In this document: one piece after another, positions 35,812 to 46,904 of the stretch
How the letters are laid out: each line of letters begins with the position of its first letter
Position numbering within the stretch: the stretch's first letter is position 1
NCBI GenBank assembly: GCA_023897205.1
Contig: JAHWDD010000007.1
Coordinates: forward strand, 3,596,001-3,660,000
Length of the DNA stretch: 64,000 nucleotides
Source: Exophiala sp. HKRS030
Lineage: Eukaryota > Ascomycota > Eurotiomycetes > Chaetothyriales > Herpotrichiellaceae
Reading direction: 5' to 3'
Notes under the pieces: generated by a model
Databases searched by the model: none
What the model was told of the DNA's origin: nothing
What the model saw: only the letters and a program-made list of their open reading frames with translations
Program-made: the position numbers and the translations under genes

Positions 35812-37521
35812 ATGAATCATCTGAATGACCTGACGGTCAGGATATACCATGGCGAACCTCCTGGCCTGCAAACAAAGTTGGATGTGAACCCGACTCTGAT
35901 AGTATCCTGGTGGTGCACGTTATTTTCCTTGACTGCCATAGGCATCAGGATATTCGGACGATGGATACGAACAGAGAGACTCTTCCTAGAAGACAAGATA
36001 ATGTTTTACAGTGTCATTCCGTTGGTGATCCGACAGGCTCTGATCCACGTTGTATTGATATGGGGAACCAACAACACGAATACATTCGGTCTGACAGACA
36101 CCGAGATCAGACATCGAGAAATTGGAAGTAGACTGGTCCTTGCGGCCCGCATTTTCTACGCCGCATACATCTGGGTTGCCAAGTTCACTGTCCTGGAATT
36201 CCTCAAGCGCTTGATTGGAAAATCGTGGATCAAATCTTATGAAGTCGGCCTCCGAGTCATATATGTCTTTCTCATCGTCACTTTCCTAGGTGTGGTCGTG
36301 GGAACACTGGCCGAATGTCAACCCTTCACCCACTATTGGCAGGTCGTACCTGACCCAGGTCCTCAATGCCGAGAAGGATTGGTGCAATTGATTGTGATGG
36401 GAGTGTGTGACATGGTCACAGATGTTGTTCTCATCGTCTACCCAATTCCTTTGGTCTTGCAGTCATCAATGCGCCTATCCAAGAAAATCTCCCTCGTCTG
36501 TTTGTTCCTCCTTTCACTTGTCCTCATTGCAATCACTGCATATCGGATACCTTCAACCATTTCCCGTCGATCATCTCAACAATATCGATCATTGCTTGCT
36601 TCTCTCGAGATTCTTGCTGCTGCCGGTGTCTCAAACGCCATAGTCATTGGGAGCTTCATCCGCGATAAGGGTGTGAAGAAAGCCAAGTTCAGAATCCCGT
36701 CCCTGAACGACGATTCCAGCTCACTTGGCCGGCAGCCTACTCGGACGCGAACTAGGTCTATTACTCACCATCACTGGGGTTCGGACGAAGACTTGGCAAG
36801 AGGTGTGGGCGTCGCACTCCCTCCTTTGCTTCGGCACGGCTCTACGTTCTCGGCAACACCCCATCCTGCAGAGGTTGTGATGCCGAATGATCACCATCAT
36901 AACGTCGACCTTGAGGCTGGCGACGCCGATGAAGTAGTTGATCGCCGACGGACCATTAACTCAAAATGGAATTTCGCAGAAGCTTCTCGACGTCGAAGGC
37001 GAGACTCTAATGACTCCAACAGCAGCACATCCACAGATATAAAACTCCACGAAATCAAGACCTCGTTCCGAGAAGAAACCGACATGAGAAATGGTGGATA
37101 CATCGAACCAGATACACCAAGCAAGATGGGTTTCTTCGACGTTGGCGGTTTGGTCGATCAGCCTACCGACTCACCATCCATCCGTTCTCGACAAGCATCA
37201 ATTCAAGAATCCAATCGACGCATTAGCCAGTCAAACCAACTTCATCCCCACGCTTCAGGACGCTCCGGTTCGAGGGCTTTCCTCGCAGACATTGGCGGTT
37301 TATTATCCCGTCACATTCGAGAAGAAGATGAAGCCTCTTCAGCGCCATCGAGCAGGAAAAGAGGAAGTCCCGCACGATCACCAATGAGAATTGGCAGCGA
37401 TGCGAGACGAGAGTCAAAGAAACACCGCCTGCCGAGTCATCAGGAAGACGAAGAGCCCATTGTTAGACCTCAGGGACCAGACGATTTGAGTTTTGGAGAT
37501 GTTGGAGGGTTGTTAAAATGA
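35812..37521 (+). CDS. fungal rhodopsin-domain (PTH11-like) integral membrane protein
   Basis: Single exon of 569 residues. Residues 25-285 hold seven hydrophobic helices with the features of the fungal rhodopsin domain: IRIFGRWIRTERLFLEDKIM, GTLAECQPFTHYWQVVPDPG with the conserved Cys, then QCREG and MVTDVVLIVYPIPLVL. The rest is a 280-residue cytosolic tail, polar and rich in Ser and Arg. The tail repeats a short motif three times: DVGGLV at 443-448, DIGGLL at 493-498 and DVGGLL at 563-568, the last at the very C-terminus. Family members are orphan membrane proteins, some of them Pth11-type receptors. The tail motif suggests a docking site but its partner is unknown. Confidence 0.88.
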   Translation: MNHLNDLTVRIYHGEPPGLQTKLDVNPTLIVSWWCTLFSLTAIGIRIFGRWIRTERLFLEDKIMFYSVIPLVIRQALIHVVLIWGTNNTNTFGLTDTEIRHREIGSRLVLAARIFYAAYIWVAKFTVLEFLKRLIGKSWIKSYEVGLRVIYVFLIVTFLGVVVGTLAECQPFTHYWQVVPDPGPQCREGLVQLIVMGVCDMVTDVVLIVYPIPLVLQSSMRLSKKISLVCLFLLSLVLIAITAYRIPSTISRRSSQQYRSLLASLEILAAAGVSNAIVIGSFIRDKGVKKAKFRIPSLNDDSSSLGRQPTRTRTRSITHHHWGSDEDLARGVGVALPPLLRHGSTFSATPHPAEVVMPNDHHHNVDLEAGDADEVVDRRRTINSKWNFAEASRRRRRDSNDSNSSTSTDIKLHEIKTSFREETDMRNGGYIEPDTPSKMGFFDVGGLVDQPTDSPSIRSRQASIQESNRRISQSNQLHPHASGRSGSRAFLADIGGLLSRHIREEDEASSAPSSRKRGSPARSPMRIGSDARRESKKHRLPSHQEDEEPIVRPQGPDDLSFGDVGGLLK

Positions 37522-38946
37522 AGGATCATATGCTATCCTGATGTCTCCTCCCAAGCAAAACCTAATATCAGGTTCAACGATCACTCGCGTACGGTCTACA
37601 CCGAGTGTCACAGTGTCTCACAGAAAGTCTCCCCGGTTTGAGTGAAAACAGAGGGTAACTCTCCACAACCGAGGAGCTTCCACCTCAGACGGTTTTGAGC
37701 TAAGTCTCAACCAAGAAAGATACCCTTTATGCCTCAGTAAAAGGGTCCCCTACTCGAACACATCATCATCACCTTATCCAGAACCAACAACCACATTTAA
37801 CCACACAACCATAGCAGACTGTGATCTGCAACATCGAAGTCTCCTCCAGCATTTTATCATATATTTCTATTCCAGCATGCAAAATTCTGCAACCAATTTA
37901 GCGACGGCGTTGGTGGCGATCTAGGGAACCTTTCCCATGACCAAAGTTTTCTCCGGATACTCTGTTCGTTTTTTAAAGATATGATTATGAGAGGTGAGGC
38001 GGGTATTGCCTCCATGTTTTCTTCCCTTCTGGGCGGAGGGAATAGGTAGGACAAATAAGTGTAAGAGAGCGAGGAAAGTAGAACGGAGAGAGTGAGTCAA
38101 TTCTTCCTCATCAATGGACAATCGAACCGATCCAACACAAGCTGCTGCCCTGAAACAAGAAATTTCAGACTTGGCAGTAGGTTCACTCAGCATTTACACA
38201 CTGGTGCCATCCTTTTACATGTCATCTGCTGGGCAAATCTGGTCCCGATCCTTGACAAGTGGCCGCGACTGAATTGACAACGACACTGATGACATGAGGA
38301 ATTGCGCCGATAGAGTTACACGAAATGAGGATGAAGTCGATGACGGCCACGAGGACGAGTACATAGTATGTAGTTGTGATGTGATTCCCCCTTTTGTTAT
38401 GTTACTAGGTACTTTTTATCTATGATGTGATACGGATATGTATTTCATAATGGAATAGTATAAGTGTAGTATAGTACACTTTGGCTTCTTGGCTGGATTC
38501 CCAACAGACTTCTGTATAAAGATAAATCTGGGTTACCGGACCGATATCATGTATCATGCCAAAGTCTCCTGGTGTCTTCTCACTCCAGGGCCAAATACGC
38601 TCGTGAGCTCCGGTCTTTCATTTTCCCATTTGAAGTCTACAAACCATCACGCAATAGGTTATGGACTGGTCGAACGATGATCGGTTTGAGATCGTTGTAT
38701 TGAATCTATTGATAGATAGGCACAGTATCCGTGATGCGCTCGTCTCGCATGCCTCCGCGTTCCATTCTTTGAGGCACTCCTCGGATGACACGGGCGCCTA
38801 CAATAAATTGTTCAAGAATTATGACGAGAAAAAATGGACCAAGGCCAACAACGGTACTGGAACATCAGATCATCGGCTCAAGTATCGATTATAGAGTACA
38901 TGATTGGCCATGACTAGAGTCAAGGTTGGTATGCAGGTAGGTAGAC
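37522..38946. other. convergent intergenic, no gene supported
   Basis: 1.4 kb between the rhodopsin-domain gene and the PRP3 stop. A 77-codon frame from an ATG at 38661 and a 90-codon minus-strand frame at 37921-38193 exist but have no recognisable features. Confidence 0.45.
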
Positions 38947-40691
38947 TCAAAAGTCATCACTCTTCCAGCCCTTGGCGACGTTCCAAAACCCGTCCATCTT
39001 TGCACGCATCAAGACGTCTTTAGCTTGGGCGTCGGTCTCGCAGACGCGGGCGCCCAACCACTTCCTGAAAGCGCGCTGTTTCTCCTCGCCGCTAAAGATG
39101 CGCTCGCACTTGTTCAGGCTCAGGTCTTTTAGATTGCCGTCATCATCCTCTGCTTCGAGCCATTTGGCAAGAGCCTCACGATTGCCCTCAGCCACGGCGC
39201 GCGGTGCCTCCATCTCGGTCCAGTGCACTCGGTTCATCATTAACTTGTCGTAGATGCGGATACTGTGCTCACCGCCTTCGACGACAACAAGGTTGAATTT
39301 AGGATGCATGATGCACACCCCTGTGAGAGCGTTTTGCTCCGCGTTCTTGGAGATTTGGAATCGGTGTTTGCCGTTGGCCAAGCTACTGATTTTATACGCA
39401 CGGACATGGATGCCGCGGGAAGCATCGTCAGTTTGTTGACGAGCGATCTTCTCAGCACGCTCTTCTTTGCTCAACTTGCGCTCTTCGTTCGTTGCTTCGT
39501 GCTGTTCTCGGCGTTCGGCGATCTCGCGATTGACGCGCGCCTCAACGGCAGTTGGATCTTTCACAGCTTCTTGACCCAGCACCCGCATTAGATTGCCCTT
39601 TTTTACTTTGGGAGGTGGTGGAGGTTCCAACCCGAGTCGTACTTTGGCTTGCTGTTCTTTCAGGTCAGCTTGACGGCGCTGCCGACGGAGTTTGGCTTGT
39701 TCTTTGCTAGTCAGGAACATGGGTTTGGGGGCTGGGTTGTTCTTTTCCTGAGGGGGCTCGATGAGAACTGGGTGTTGGATGTAGATAGTGATTATCGAGT
39801 CAGGGGTGTCAATCTTGAGGTTGGCTGGGTTGTCGATTGCGTCGTACGACGTGCCGTTGACCAGTCCCTCATCCCACCACTCGATGTCAGGCGGTGCAGG
39901 GACAATGAATGCCTTGTCTGTGTCAAGATCTTCTTCCAAGCCAGCAAGTCGTGCTCGTTCAGCAATGCGTTTCTTCATGGCCTCGAGTTGTGCTTGCCTG
40001 CGCAGAGCCGCAGCCTGCTGAATGTATTTACCCTTCTCATTGAAGATGAGCTGTCTGGAGGCGCGGCTCTTTGGGACTGCAGTACCGATATTGGCATCGA
40101 AATAAGGATTTGACTTGATCTCGTCAAGCGAAGGACCAGACAGATCGAGTTGCGCTTTCTTCTGTGTTGCCGCTGTATCAACCCGCCGGTTACCCATGAC
40201 CGTAGCAAATTTTGTTTGAGCGGTCCTGTTCCGGTCGGGTTGTGTGTCTGCCAGCAGAGCAGGATGTAATCCAATGTCTAGACCCCTCGTGCCCTTGACA
40301 TATCATCATTGTAGACCTGAGGAGTGTAAGAGGGTGGGGCGGACGGCTTCTGCGCGTTGGCACGGCTGGTGGCAGCAGCGACTCTGGCTCTCATGGCGGC
40401 TATTTTGTCGCTGCTCAGAGTTGTAGCAGAAGAGGCCGTGGTACCAATCTGCTGAGGAGGTGGATTCTGAGCCAAATTGGGCTTCGAGGCGGCCATTCTA
40501 GCTTTCAATTCTGCTGCGCGTGCCTTCGCGGCAGCCAGCATTTGGTTCACATCTTGCTTCGGAAGAGGTGTTTGCCCTTGACCTGGCGTCGTAGGGCGAG
40601 GAGATCCGTCATTGGATCGGGCGCGTTTTTGAACATCGTCGTCGACTTCCGGGTGAGGTCTCTTCAGCAAACTGGTCGCTCGATCGGCCAT
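38947..40691 (-). CDS. PRP3: U4/U6 snRNP splicing factor Prp3, with one apparent frameshift
   Basis: The first frame, from ATG 40691, encodes MADRATSLLKRPHPEVDDDV and a Lys/Ala-rich helical region ending YNDDMSRARG. At the CCCC at 40283-40286 (GGGG on the coding strand) the frame breaks. The other frame continues at once with GLDIGLHPALL and KFATVMGNRRVDTAA. The Prp3 domain follows (EIKSNPYFDANIG, FNEKGKYIQQAAALRRQAQL), then the C-terminal DUF1115-type domain (MHPKFNLVVVEGGEHSIRIY). With one base restored the protein has 581 residues. Prp3 holds U4/U6 and is needed for the tri-snRNP and for every splicing round. An organism with many introns must have it intact, so this break is almost certainly a sequence error. 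Confidence 0.95.
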
Positions 40692-42504
40692 GGTTGAAAG
40701 TAAGAGGGTTACTCACAGATTGCAGAGGGTCAACAGCCTCGACGATGATGACCAGAACTTGACTGAGACGCCCGAGCGTACCACGGTCAGGTGAACAAGG
40801 TCGGACGTACTTGAAATCTGGTTGTATGCGACGAAAGAGTGTCATGGTGCTGCTTCGTGAGACTTCACTTATGCGGAGAAAATTCTGCCTAGTTGAGTTA
40901 GCGTCATCATGTGGCCACTAACTTGCACTTAAGCCTGACACGTGCCAGACTAGTAGTATAGTGACTATCGACGTCCTTCCACCACATCTTTCACTTCTAC
41001 ATCCTCAACTCTTTGGTACTTCGATGCTTCCGATCTTTCTCGGGACTATTGGGAATGTTTCCTCAGATGTCCCAGCAACTCTTTGCAAGTATGGAACTCT
41101 CAAAAGTTCCGAAGGGCTCCTAAAGGCGATAATATTATTCATACACACCATCTCTTTCAGAAAGCCTGCCAGCTATAAGAGTCAGCAGATCTCCTGACCG
41201 TTATCTACCATTTGGAGTTTGGACACGATGCAGAAATGTCCCATCGGCCGATTTCACAATCTCATTGCCGTTATCGTGATAAGCGTCCGAGCCTTACTCC
41301 GATTCATCACCCCACACCTGCTGGTCCATGTCGATATCTTGCTGATCCTCTATGAGGCAGTCGCTCTCGATGGACATCCAGGAACACTCAACAGACTCGA
41401 ACACGGAAAACAGTCTGTTCGGGGGCGTCGATGCTTCAACACCATCGTAATGTTTGGCATATCTGACTATACCTCGTTGTGGTTACGTCAGCATGGTTCC
41501 AGGTTTACCGGAACCCTCGGATTCTAACTTCCACCTATCGTGGTATATGGTAGGCAGCGCTGATGTTGAAAACGCTTGATCATCAAAACGGACCTGCAAT
41601 CTTCCCGAAACAGATGAGGTTCATGATAACAACGTTGTCATATGCAAGTGCAACCTCTGGCGTGAGAACAATCAAACTTCGTTCATTCCACAGCTGGAAC
41701 TACCTTCTAATGACTGATTGAATATAGCGGGATATCCTCTTTGGCGATGTTACTTTCGACCAATAGATCTGGGCCAAATGACGTCCATGATACTGATTTA
41801 GTGGCGATCCCAGGTGCTCCTTACGAGTTTACATTCTTTCAGCCTGATGTGACTTGTACCCTAACCTATGCTGACATCCCTGGACGTCCAGCCTGTTTTT
41901 CGATGATGTGAACATTTTCGGGATCCATTCAGCATGGCTATCATGAATCAGGCGATGAGAGGTTCAATTTCCAGTATTTCTTGTTCATCCCATCCCGCCG
42001 AACATGATTGAACATGCTTAGTCCTCTTGGTTCCGAGCAATCGGTCATCACCAAAGCAGGCCATTGCGTGCAACGTTGGAGAAGAAAGCTCACACGAGCA
42101 TTCTTTAATCTTTATATGTCAATCGAAAACTCTACTCATTTGACCAATAGTTCGCAGCGCTCTGAACTGGCCTATTCCTGGCATCCGTTCCGGCAACTCC
42201 GCATCTCTACCAAAAAATGGTATCACACTCCAGATGTCATAGTGCATCAGAAAGCCTGCACGCGTGTTATCATCAAGTCCGCTTGATTACCATTGCGCAG
42301 GCTTGCCACAGCCGACGGTCTCTACGACAGAGGCGTTTGGCTCCTGCATGGTTGGTGCTATATGAGTATGGTTCAGACTCTCTGATCTTCGCCTTCGAAT
42401 CTTGTCTTCCAGTCGTGCAAGTCTTAGGGCACTTGTATTCGTCCTGATTTCGGTCTTTGCAACGAGGAAAAATATCTTTCCAAGTCCGGGCATTTGTCTC
42501 AATC
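40692..42504. other. 1.8-kb divergent intergenic, no gene supported
   Basis: Lies between the PRP3 start and the permease start. Short frames (for example 41,230-41,527) are interrupted, without domains or splice partners. The stretch may include decayed coding sequence. Confidence 0.45.
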
Positions 42505-44597
42505 ATGGATCCCGATCTGGAAAAGAAGCGCGAAGGCTCCCAAAGAGGAGGCGTACTTGACTCAGACTATGGCCAAGTCGTCACTACTGACAAGCGCCTT
42601 TTTCAGCGTGTTGTTCATAGCTTCCGACAAAATCCTAATGCTCGGGTTTCTGAGATTGTCCTCGATGAAACAGGGAAGCCTTTGGCACATCAACCCCATC
42701 GCAACCCTTGCTCGCTCACAAACTGAAGGAGAGGCACATGCAGATGATCGCTATAGGTGGTTCGATTGGTATGGCTCATCACTCTCCCAACTCTTTGTCA
42801 CAAAATCATCTCCACATGTGCATGAAATGTCACGATGTTAGGGGGAATATCTTGCGATTGTGGACGGCGTACAAAAGAAGGTACTGACGAAGTTCCAGGT
42901 ACTGGTCTCTTCATCGGTTCTGGTTCCGCGCTTTCGGTCGGAGGGCCAGCCTCGCTCGTCATCGCGTACTGCCTTCTCGGCATCATGCTCTACGCAACCG
43001 TCCATGCGTTGGGCGAGATGGCTGTGATGTTTCCTGTTGCTGGGTCATTCTCAGCATACTCTAGTCGATTCATTGACCCAGCATGGGGTGCGGCAATGGG
43101 CTGGAAGTAGGCGACCCGCTCCCATCCTGGAGCCATGAGGAATCGGTCTCACGCCGAGGGGCTTCGGGATCCATGAATTTTCCTCCGCATACTGACCTTC
43201 TGCTAGTTATGCCATGCAATGGCTAGTAACTCTGCCAATCGAGATGATGGCCGCCAGTATCACCGTCAATTATTGGCACCATGCACGCGATGTAAATCCC
43301 AGTGTGTGGGTCACCATTTTTCTTCTGTCAACTGTCACCATCAATTTCTTTGGCGTGCGAGGTTATGGTGAGGCCGAGTTTGTCTTCTCCATTGTCAAGG
43401 TCATTGCCACACTTGGGTTTATCATATTCGCCATCATCATTGATGTCGGTGGTGGTCCCAACGGGCACTACTATGGTGCTAAGACATGGGACAACCCTGG
43501 CTCATTCAATAATGGTTTCAAGGGCCTATGCTCTGTTTTTGTTACAGCCGCCTTCTCCTTTGGAGGCACAGAGCTGGTTGGCCTTGCAGCGGCTGAATCG
43601 GAAAATCCACGCCAATCTCTACCAACTGCAATCAAGCAAGTCTTCTGGCGGGTTGTTCTGGTACGTACTGAAGAGAAGGAAGAATAAGCTATCGTGGAGC
43701 GCTAATATTATTCTATTCAGTTTTATATCGTCTCATTGACGTTGGTTGGGTGTCTCGTACGTTATGATGACCCGAATCTCCTCAACAGCGGAGGTGCATC
43801 GGATTACTGGACGTCACCCTTTGTCCTGGCTATCAAAAACGCTGGCGTATCTGGCCTTCCATCAGTCTTCAACGCTGTCATCCTTATCGCTGTCCTGAGT
43901 GTGGGCAACGCATCGGTCTATGGTGCGTCACGTACTTTGGCAGCCCTTGCAGACCAGGGCCAGGCTCCTAAAATCCTCGGCTACATCGACAACGCCGGTC
44001 GCCCACTTGTGTCAATCATTATAGCCTCGGCACTTGGTTGTCTTTGCTACATTGTCAATCTCAATGCCTCTCGGCGACAAGAAGCGTGGAATTGGATGTT
44101 CGCGGTGTCTGGACTTGCTTCAATCTTTACCTGGGGTTCCATCTGCCTATGCCATATCCGCTTCCGCGCAGCATGGAAACTCAAAGGCCATACATTGGAC
44201 GAACTGCCATTCAAATCTCAAGCAGGTGTCATTGGCTCTTGGATTGGGCTTGGTATAAACGTCTTAGTCTTGAGTAAGTCAGATTAAGCCATGTCTAAAA
44301 TGAATACTAACAGCTTCAGTTGCTCAATTCTGGACCGGGTTTGCGCCAGTGGGTTATGGTGCGATGAGTGGCTCCGACCGGACCAAGAATTTCTTCGAAG
44401 TGTACCTTGCTGCACCTGTTGTGATTGCCTTTTACTTGTTCTTCAAATGGTGGAAAAAGTGGAAATTCCAGCGTCTTCGGGATATTGATGTCATTAGCGG
44501 AAGACGAGAATTTGATATTCAACAAATTTTGGACGATGAACGAGCACGAAAAGCCGGTTGGCCTTGGTGGAGAAAAGTGTACAACTTTTTCTGCTAA
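42505..44597 (+). CDS. YAT-family amino-acid permease, with one apparent frameshift
   Basis: Five exons (42505-42768, 42899-43106, 43207-43660, 43721-44273, 44320-44597). The first begins MDPDLEKKREGSQRGG. After KPLAHQP, at the CCCC at 42694-42697, the frame shifts to LLAHKLKERHMQMIAIGGSI, which joins exon 2 as GTGLFIGSGSAL, the family hallmark. With one base added the protein has 585 residues and 12 hydrophobic segments. Further signatures are AAFSFGGTELVGLAAAES and the C-terminal GWPWWRKVYNFFC. These permeases are plasma-membrane H+/amino-acid symporters. The exact substrate (general, basic or dicarboxylic amino acids) is open. Every exon junction is in phase, so the single break stands out as a probable missing C. 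Confidence 0.93.
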
Positions 44598-44866
44598 GCC
44601 CAGAACGATGATCTCGGACGTATGACTGAAGATACTGTGAGAAGATGCTCCAGCATTCTGAGATCCAGCGTCCGCGCACTAACTAGGTGATGTGTACCAA
44701 CCATGGGTAGAAAGGCTACAATATGTGAAACATCAGATGTGAATCTATCTGCCTCTTTTACAATTGTAAACATAGCTTGCGATATGCAACCACGGGCTTC
44801 CAACATCAGCAAACATGATCCAAAGTTACATGATTAAATCAATACATAGAATGCCCAATATTCAAA

Positions 44867-45623
44867 TCATGACGTGCTTCCACTCGGCGTCTCAATCGTC
44901 TTTCCCAGCTCAACTTCTTCCGATACTCTGTTCTTCCTCCTTCCCACACAACATCCCACGGTTGCCACAAAGCTGCAGAACGCCCATAATAAAAAGTTCG
45001 TGACGGTGAACCCCGTGGCAACTCTCATGCGGGCACGCACACCAGAGCCGAGATAAGCACCAGCCATCATTCCTGTAGCAATACACCACAAGGCAACGAG
45101 CATCCACTGCCATAGAAACACAACGACCAGCCACAGTCGTGACGGTACGGTGAGGAAGATCTCCGTAGCCAGCGATAACGTGGTGAGGATGCTGAGTGCC
45201 GATACCGCGATCGTGAAAGACTAGAAAATCAAGTAGCATGCAAAGTTAGTTAAAGCATTGTGCATCAACACGATCGACAGCGAGGATGATTGACGTGTCG
45301 ATATTGCATGCGCCCAGGAGTGAGTCGATGATGGAAAGAAGCCAAGTCCATCGCAACATGAATGGTGTTCTTCGTCCAAGCCAAAGTCGGCACACGCAGG
45401 GCAGGATGAAGCCGCAATGAAACCACCACCGCACCGACGCAAAATGAGTGAATCGAAGTGCACGTACCGAGCGCCATTTCTCTTCTTTGTGCTCTGAAAT
45501 GTCGGAACCACACAGCGACAGCGTGGTAATGCCGAAAATCATCTGAAGCGCGTTGAGAGTGAGATAAAAGACTCGACTGGAAGACACATTTGCCCAGAAG
45601 CCTTTGGACTGTGATCGCGCCAT
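44867..45623 (-). CDS. small four-helix membrane protein, MARVEL-like
   Basis: Two exons, about 45270-45623 and 44867-45220, give 235 residues. Exon 1 (MARSQSKGFWANVSSSRVFY) carries a first helix YLTLNALQMIFGITTLSLCG and a second hydrophobic block near WTWLLSIIDSLLGACNIDTS. Exon 2 gives SFTIAVSALSILTTLSLAT, WQWMLVALWCIATGMMAGAY and a final helix before a Lys/Arg-Glu tail. The topology of four helices with a short cytosolic end resembles fungal MARVEL-domain proteins. The acceptor at 45221 is clear. The donor is not: GTTGAT at 45269 keeps the frame and leaves a CTAAC branch site, but is poor. Function is unknown. Confidence 0.62.
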
Positions 45624-46129
45624 GCCCGAGTCGTGTCTTTCACGCAAGCTGGGAGAATGACAGGCCAGGGGAAGATGCTCCTTGTGATTCTGACGTCCAG
45701 ATAGGTTTGGTAAGGAGATAGGCCCGAAAAGTAAACGGTATGTGGTTGATGAGGTGTGGAATGAGGCTGAGGCTCGAGGTTTCCTAATCTCAACCAAGAT
45801 ATCTGGAATTGGCGGGGTGGCTTAGCATTGCAGGGGGTCTGATCAATGATTGGAAGCTTGTGTCGATTGGCACTGGCGGGTACTACGTTGAGGACATTCG
45901 TCTACTGTCGTATTTACAGCCAATGGAAGATCGGACTGGCCAGGTAATGGGTCGTGGGCAGAGAGGGTGCCTGAAATGGATCCCAACGTCGACTTCGCGT
46001 AAGTGGCCTGCGTACACAAAGCATGGTCGCAAGCTAGTATCTTGTGCGAGGATTTTCTGCTGATCGACACACTACAAGTCTCCGCAAGGCCTCCCGAGCG
46101 ACCAGCATTCAATTTAAACTCTCCTGACT
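45624..46129. other. divergent intergenic
   Basis: 506 bases between the four-helix gene and the 3CxxC gene, promoter DNA for both. No specific site assigned. Confidence 0.45.
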
Positions 46130-46627
46130 ATGCCCAAAAACGGTTCTTCCGCTGGCACCCGTCGGCAGAAAACATCCTTCATGTTCTCCTCGCTCCACGA
46201 CGCCGTGCTGGCCGAAGTTGCCAGCAGTATCAACCCACCTCCATGGTTCCGCCACACCAACAACGACAAAGGGTCAATGGACGAGTACCAGACCCACGTC
46301 ATGGGCAAATTCCAATGCACAAACGGCCGCTGTGCCAGGCATGGCTGGGGCAGCAAGAAAATCGCGATCTTGATCAGGCGGTACCCAGATAATGGGTATA
46401 ACGCCTTGGTGTTCAACCAACGCTGCAAGACTTGCAACCAGCTCGGCGTGCTGACTTTGGACGAGAAGTCTTATATCGAACGTGTAGTGTATAGGGTTCA
46501 GAAGTGGGCGGGTGTGGCGCTGCCGCCGCCAGAGTACAAGGAGAAAAAAGGTGACCCACATAGGACAGAGTTGTGTGAGGGGTGTAGGAGGGGTGTTTGT
46601 CGACAATCAGCCTCGCGTGGGTATTAG
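46130..46627 (+). CDS. 3CxxC-type zinc-finger protein
   Basis: Single exon of 165 residues. The zinc-binding pairs are Cys63/Cys68 (CTNGRC), Cys99/Cys102 (CKTC) and Cys149/Cys152 (CEGC) with Cys157 close by, the pattern of the zf-3CxxC domain shared with receptor-transporting proteins. Between them are the conserved YNALVFNQRCKTC and the hydrophobic ERVVYRVQKWAGV. Fungal members are small uncharacterised proteins; no enzymatic role is known to me. No signal peptide or membrane segment. The start is the first ATG in frame, downstream of an intergenic stretch. Confidence 0.85.
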   Translation: MPKNGSSAGTRRQKTSFMFSSLHDAVLAEVASSINPPPWFRHTNNDKGSMDEYQTHVMGKFQCTNGRCARHGWGSKKIAILIRRYPDNGYNALVFNQRCKTCNQLGVLTLDEKSYIERVVYRVQKWAGVALPPPEYKEKKGDPHRTELCEGCRRGVCRQSASRGY

Positions 46628-46904
46628 TAGGTTTGTTTGCGCGTTGAGTTATGACACAGTAGAGCTCGATCTTCAAAAATCCCTTGTGAAAACTGAGTGG
46701 TGAGGGTGCACAGCTATTCTCTGTTTTATGATAAAAGAAACGTCAATCATGATGCTAGTACAATAGCAATGTCAATGGAATTGAATTGGTCCCTGGTTTA
46801 CCCCAAAGATGCAAGCTATACGCTCCATGAAACTCCCTCCGAAGTACAATCATATCTCTATTTGGTGAAGCGTACGCCTGGAAAATCGCGCTTATTGCAA
46901 TCAA

